A DNA stretch of 16,201 nucleotides, from positions 1-16,201 of the forward strand of contig JABAYZ010000230.1 in the NCBI GenBank assembly GCA_018608735.1, given 5' to 3'. This document shows, piece after piece, positions 14,023 to 16,201 of the stretch; position 1 is the first letter of the stretch, and each line of letters starts with the position of its first letter. The notes under the pieces were generated by a model. That model had not been told where the DNA came from and searched no databases. It saw only the letters and a list, made by a program, of their open reading frames with translations. This stretch comes from Flavobacteriaceae bacterium. Lineage in GTDB: Bacteria > Bacteroidota > Bacteroidia > Flavobacteriales > Flavobacteriaceae. A program made the translations under genes and the position numbers.

Positions 14023-15636
14023 ATGACACACCCCGAATCCATTACGAAAACGATTTCGTTAACCGCTTACGGAATCACTTCTACCAAAGTCCATTATCAA
14101 TTATCTCCTAATGCGTTGCATGAGCTGACGATTAAACAAAAACTAGGAGCTGAAACAAGCTCTGGTGCCTTAGCTATATGCACAGGTGAATTTACGGGGC
14201 GTTCCCCAAAAGATCGATTTATTGTTAAAGATGCCATTACCAAAGATCGCATTTGGTGGGGAGATGTCAACATTCCTTTTTCTAGCGATAATTTTGATAA
14301 ATTATATGATAAAGTCACCGCATACCTGTCTGAAAAAGTCATTTATGTACGCGATAGTTATGCCTGTTCGGATCCTGCATACCGTACCAACATTCGGGTA
14401 ATTAATGAATACCCGTGGAGTAATTATTTTGTCTATAATATGTTTTTAAGACCTGAGGATTCTGAATTGAAAAATTTTGAGCCCGAATGGACGGTGATTA
14501 ATGCTCCAGGTTTTATGGCCGACCCCAAGAACGACGGCACTCGTCAGCATAATTTTGCCATTCTAAATTTCACCAAAAAGATAGCGCTTATTGGTGGAAC
14601 TGGTTATACTGGTGAAATCAAAAAAGGTATTTTTTCGGCTTTAAATTTTATACTTCCAGTATTTAAAAATACGCTGCCAATGCATTGTAGTGCCAACGTT
14701 GGAAAAGACGGAGATACGTCCATCTTTTTTGGACTTTCTGGCACAGGAAAAACAACGCTTTCTACGGATCATCACCGTCATTTGATAGGTGATGACGAAC
14801 ATGGATGGACCAGTGAAAACACGATTTTTAACTTTGAAGGCGGTTGCTATGCAAAAGTCATCAACCTTTCTAGGACTAACGAACCCGAAATTTTTGATGC
14901 CATTAAAAAAGGTGCCATTCTAGAAAATGTGGTTATGGACGATAATGGCAAAGTCGACTATTCCGACAGCTCCATCACCCAAAATACACGAGTGAGTTAT
15001 CCTATTCATTTTATAGATAATATTCAACCGGACTCTATGGGTAAAACCCCAAAAAATATATTTTTCCTCACTGCCGATGCTTTTGGTGTTCTGCCTCCAA
15101 TATCTAAATTATCGCCTGGACAAGCGGCTTATCATTTTATTTCAGGCTATACAGCCAAAGTCGCAGGTACCGAAGCAGGAATCACGGAACCCGTCCCTAG
15201 TTTCTCAGCTTGTTTTGGAGCGCCTTTTATGCCTTTACATCCTACAAAGTATGCCGAGATGTTGAGTGCTAAAATGAAAGTCACAGGCGTCAATGTTTGG
15301 CTGGTAAATACGGGCTGGACTGGTGGTCCTTATGGCATTGGAACACGCATGAAATTGTCATATACACGTGCGATGATTAACGCCGCAATAGATGGTTCTT
15401 TAGAAGCAGCAAACAAAGACAACTACCACATCCATTCCGTTTTTGGAGTGCTTCAGCCACGAGTGTGTCCAAATGTACCGACAGCATTTTTGAGTCCACG
15501 AAAAACATGGAAAAATGATGAGGGGTTTTATAAAACAGCTTATAAATTAGCGAAATCGTTCAGAACGAATTTCAAAAAATTTGAACGCTATGCAAATAAT
15601 GAAATATTAGAGGGCGGTCCAAAATCTTTAAAGTAG
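14023..15636 (+). CDS. pckA: Phosphoenolpyruvate carboxykinase (ATP)
   Basis: It converts oxaloacetate and ATP to phosphoenolpyruvate, ADP and CO2, the entry to gluconeogenesis, in the cytoplasm. From the ATG at 14023 it has 537 residues, the usual length. Visible motifs are GRSPKDRF near 59-66 with the substrate-binding Arg60, the P-loop-like kinase-1a motif GLSGTGKTTLS at 237-247, and the metal-binding LIGDDEHGW at 254-262 with Asp257 and Asp258. NTRVSYPIHFIDN and ITEPVPSFSACFGAPF lie further on. The P-loop form and length mark the ATP-dependent rather than GTP-dependent enzyme. A TTG at 14014 would add three residues; the ATG giving MTHPES is preferred. Confidence 0.98.
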   Translation: MTHPESITKTISLTAYGITSTKVHYQLSPNALHELTIKQKLGAETSSGALAICTGEFTGRSPKDRFIVKDAITKDRIWWGDVNIPFSSDNFDKLYDKVTAYLSEKVIYVRDSYACSDPAYRTNIRVINEYPWSNYFVYNMFLRPEDSELKNFEPEWTVINAPGFMADPKNDGTRQHNFAILNFTKKIALIGGTGYTGEIKKGIFSALNFILPVFKNTLPMHCSANVGKDGDTSIFFGLSGTGKTTLSTDHHRHLIGDDEHGWTSENTIFNFEGGCYAKVINLSRTNEPEIFDAIKKGAILENVVMDDNGKVDYSDSSITQNTRVSYPIHFIDNIQPDSMGKTPKNIFFLTADAFGVLPPISKLSPGQAAYHFISGYTAKVAGTEAGITEPVPSFSACFGAPFMPLHPTKYAEMLSAKMKVTGVNVWLVNTGWTGGPYGIGTRMKLSYTRAMINAAIDGSLEAANKDNYHIHSVFGVLQPRVCPNVPTAFLSPRKTWKNDEGFYKTAYKLAKSFRTNFKKFERYANNEILEGGPKSLK

Positions 15637-15747
15637 GGCGTTGACATCTTCTTGTTAGGCCATTTGGGGTATAGTAATATCTAATATAGGCTGGTTTCTT
15701 TCTGTTTAAAAAATAAAAATTGTAATTTTAGGGTTCACAATAAACCA

Positions 15748-16201
15748 ATGAAGCATTTAGTTGTTGTTTTTCTTTTCTATTCCTTTTTCTCATGTAATTA
15801 TTATGAAAAAAAGAAACTAGATTCTGATGCGATTTTAATAGAAGAATTAAAAACGTTTAATTGGAATGAAGTCGATCGTTATCCTAATTTTGAAAACTGT
15901 GTGGATTCTATTGGTTTTCAGAGCAATAAAAACTGTTTTGAACACACCATTACAACTCACATTTTTAATTATTTTTTCACTCAAAACATAGTGGTAACTC
16001 AAGCGGTGAGCGACACCATAAGCATCAGTCTACTAGTCTCTAAAAAAGGAGAGGTACAAATTTCTAAAATTGAAGCCCAAGATTTAACCAGAGAACAACT
16101 CCCAGAACTGGATTCTGTTTTAAGGCAAAGTTTGAAAGGCTTACCAAAATTATATCCTGCGATTAAAAGAAGTCAGCAAGTGCAAACGGCATTTCAATTG
16201 C
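15748..16201 (+). CDS. Lipoprotein with TonB C-terminal-like domain (partial)
   Basis: The gene starts at ATG 15748 and runs off the window, giving 151 codons without a stop. The N-terminus MKHLVVVFLFYSFFSC is a lipoprotein signal with Cys16 as the likely lipidated residue. Residues 42-64 carry DRYPNFENC and KNCFEH with a Cys51/Cys63 pair. From about 65 the pattern of a beta-rich segment with KKGEV (99-103), then LPELDSVLRQSLKGLPKLYP and IKRSQQVQTAFQL, resembles TonB C-terminal domains of flavobacteria. Those read dKnGnv...slPk..P...rg..V...f.lP. There is no transmembrane anchor or proline-rich linker as in true TonB. The function is unknown; the TonB likeness is by eye. The 111-nt gap after pckA shows only a weak box (TAATTTTA, 15723-15730). 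Confidence 0.7.
   Translation, partial: MKHLVVVFLFYSFFSCNYYEKKKLDSDAILIEELKTFNWNEVDRYPNFENCVDSIGFQSNKNCFEHTITTHIFNYFFTQNIVVTQAVSDTISISLLVSKKGEVQISKIEAQDLTREQLPELDSVLRQSLKGLPKLYPAIKRSQQVQTAFQL

Noticed and set aside
15641..15675. TTGACA followed by TATAGT downstream of pckA
   Set aside because: The spacing is 23 bp, not about 17, and the consensus is the wrong one for this phylum.
1..16201. CRISPR arrays, tRNA or rRNA genes, insertion sequences, phage or toxin-antitoxin genes
   Set aside because: No spaced repeats, cloverleaf sequence, transposase or integrase motifs, or paired small toxin-like genes were seen on either strand.

Overview
The window looks like a chromosome segment of a marine-type member of the Flavobacteriaceae (Bacteroidota). 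Four things point there: the AT-rich sequence, the scarcity of Shine-Dalgarno sites, repeated matches to the Bacteroidota -7 promoter box TAnnTTTG, and protein sequences with a flavobacterial flavour (LeuS, PckA, DUF3098). The assignment is by protein recognition only. No rRNA, tRNA, CRISPR array, insertion sequence or prophage gene was seen.

Region 1 (1-4879, plus strand) is the cytoplasmic end of a uronate-degradation operon. It has an ACS-type MFS transporter, an SDR reductase, 2-keto-3-deoxygluconate kinase, KDPG aldolase and a DMT/EamA transporter, with gaps of 3 to 33 nt. The expected route is: uptake of an unsaturated monouronate or its keto form, NAD(P)H reduction to KDG, phosphorylation to KDPG, then cleavage to pyruvate and glyceraldehyde-3-phosphate. 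This set is what flavobacterial alginate loci carry beside their lyases and SusC/SusD pair. No lyase, SusC/D or KdgF is inside the window, so alginate is favoured over pectin but not proven. The 205-bp leader holds three inverted repeats, one with the GT-N-AC core of FadR-type GntR operators, and has no TAnnTTTG box.

Region 2 (4915-7621, minus strand) is a core block transcribed as ftsX, a DUF3098 membrane protein, uppP, truB. It combines division and envelope functions with tRNA modification. FtsX is divergent from leuS. Region 3 (7768-11613, plus) holds leuS, a SemiSWEET gene overlapping the leuS end and probably starting at TTG, and a YugP-type membrane zinc protease.

Region 4 (11614-13504, minus) pairs a saccharopine dehydrogenase-family gene with a downstream Lrp/AsnC regulator, suggesting lysine or amino-acid metabolism. 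The regulator's stop codon directly abuts that of the YugP gene. Region 5 (13578-16201, plus) has a DUF423 membrane protein, ATP-dependent PEP carboxykinase, and a lipoprotein gene cut by the window end whose C-terminal part resembles a TonB C-terminal domain.

Most of the window is well-known housekeeping and catabolic content. I found no convincing new multi-gene system. The points most worth a second look are the operator-like leader of the uronate operon, the extra EamA transporter in that operon, the leuS/SemiSWEET overlap and the partial TonB-like lipoprotein.
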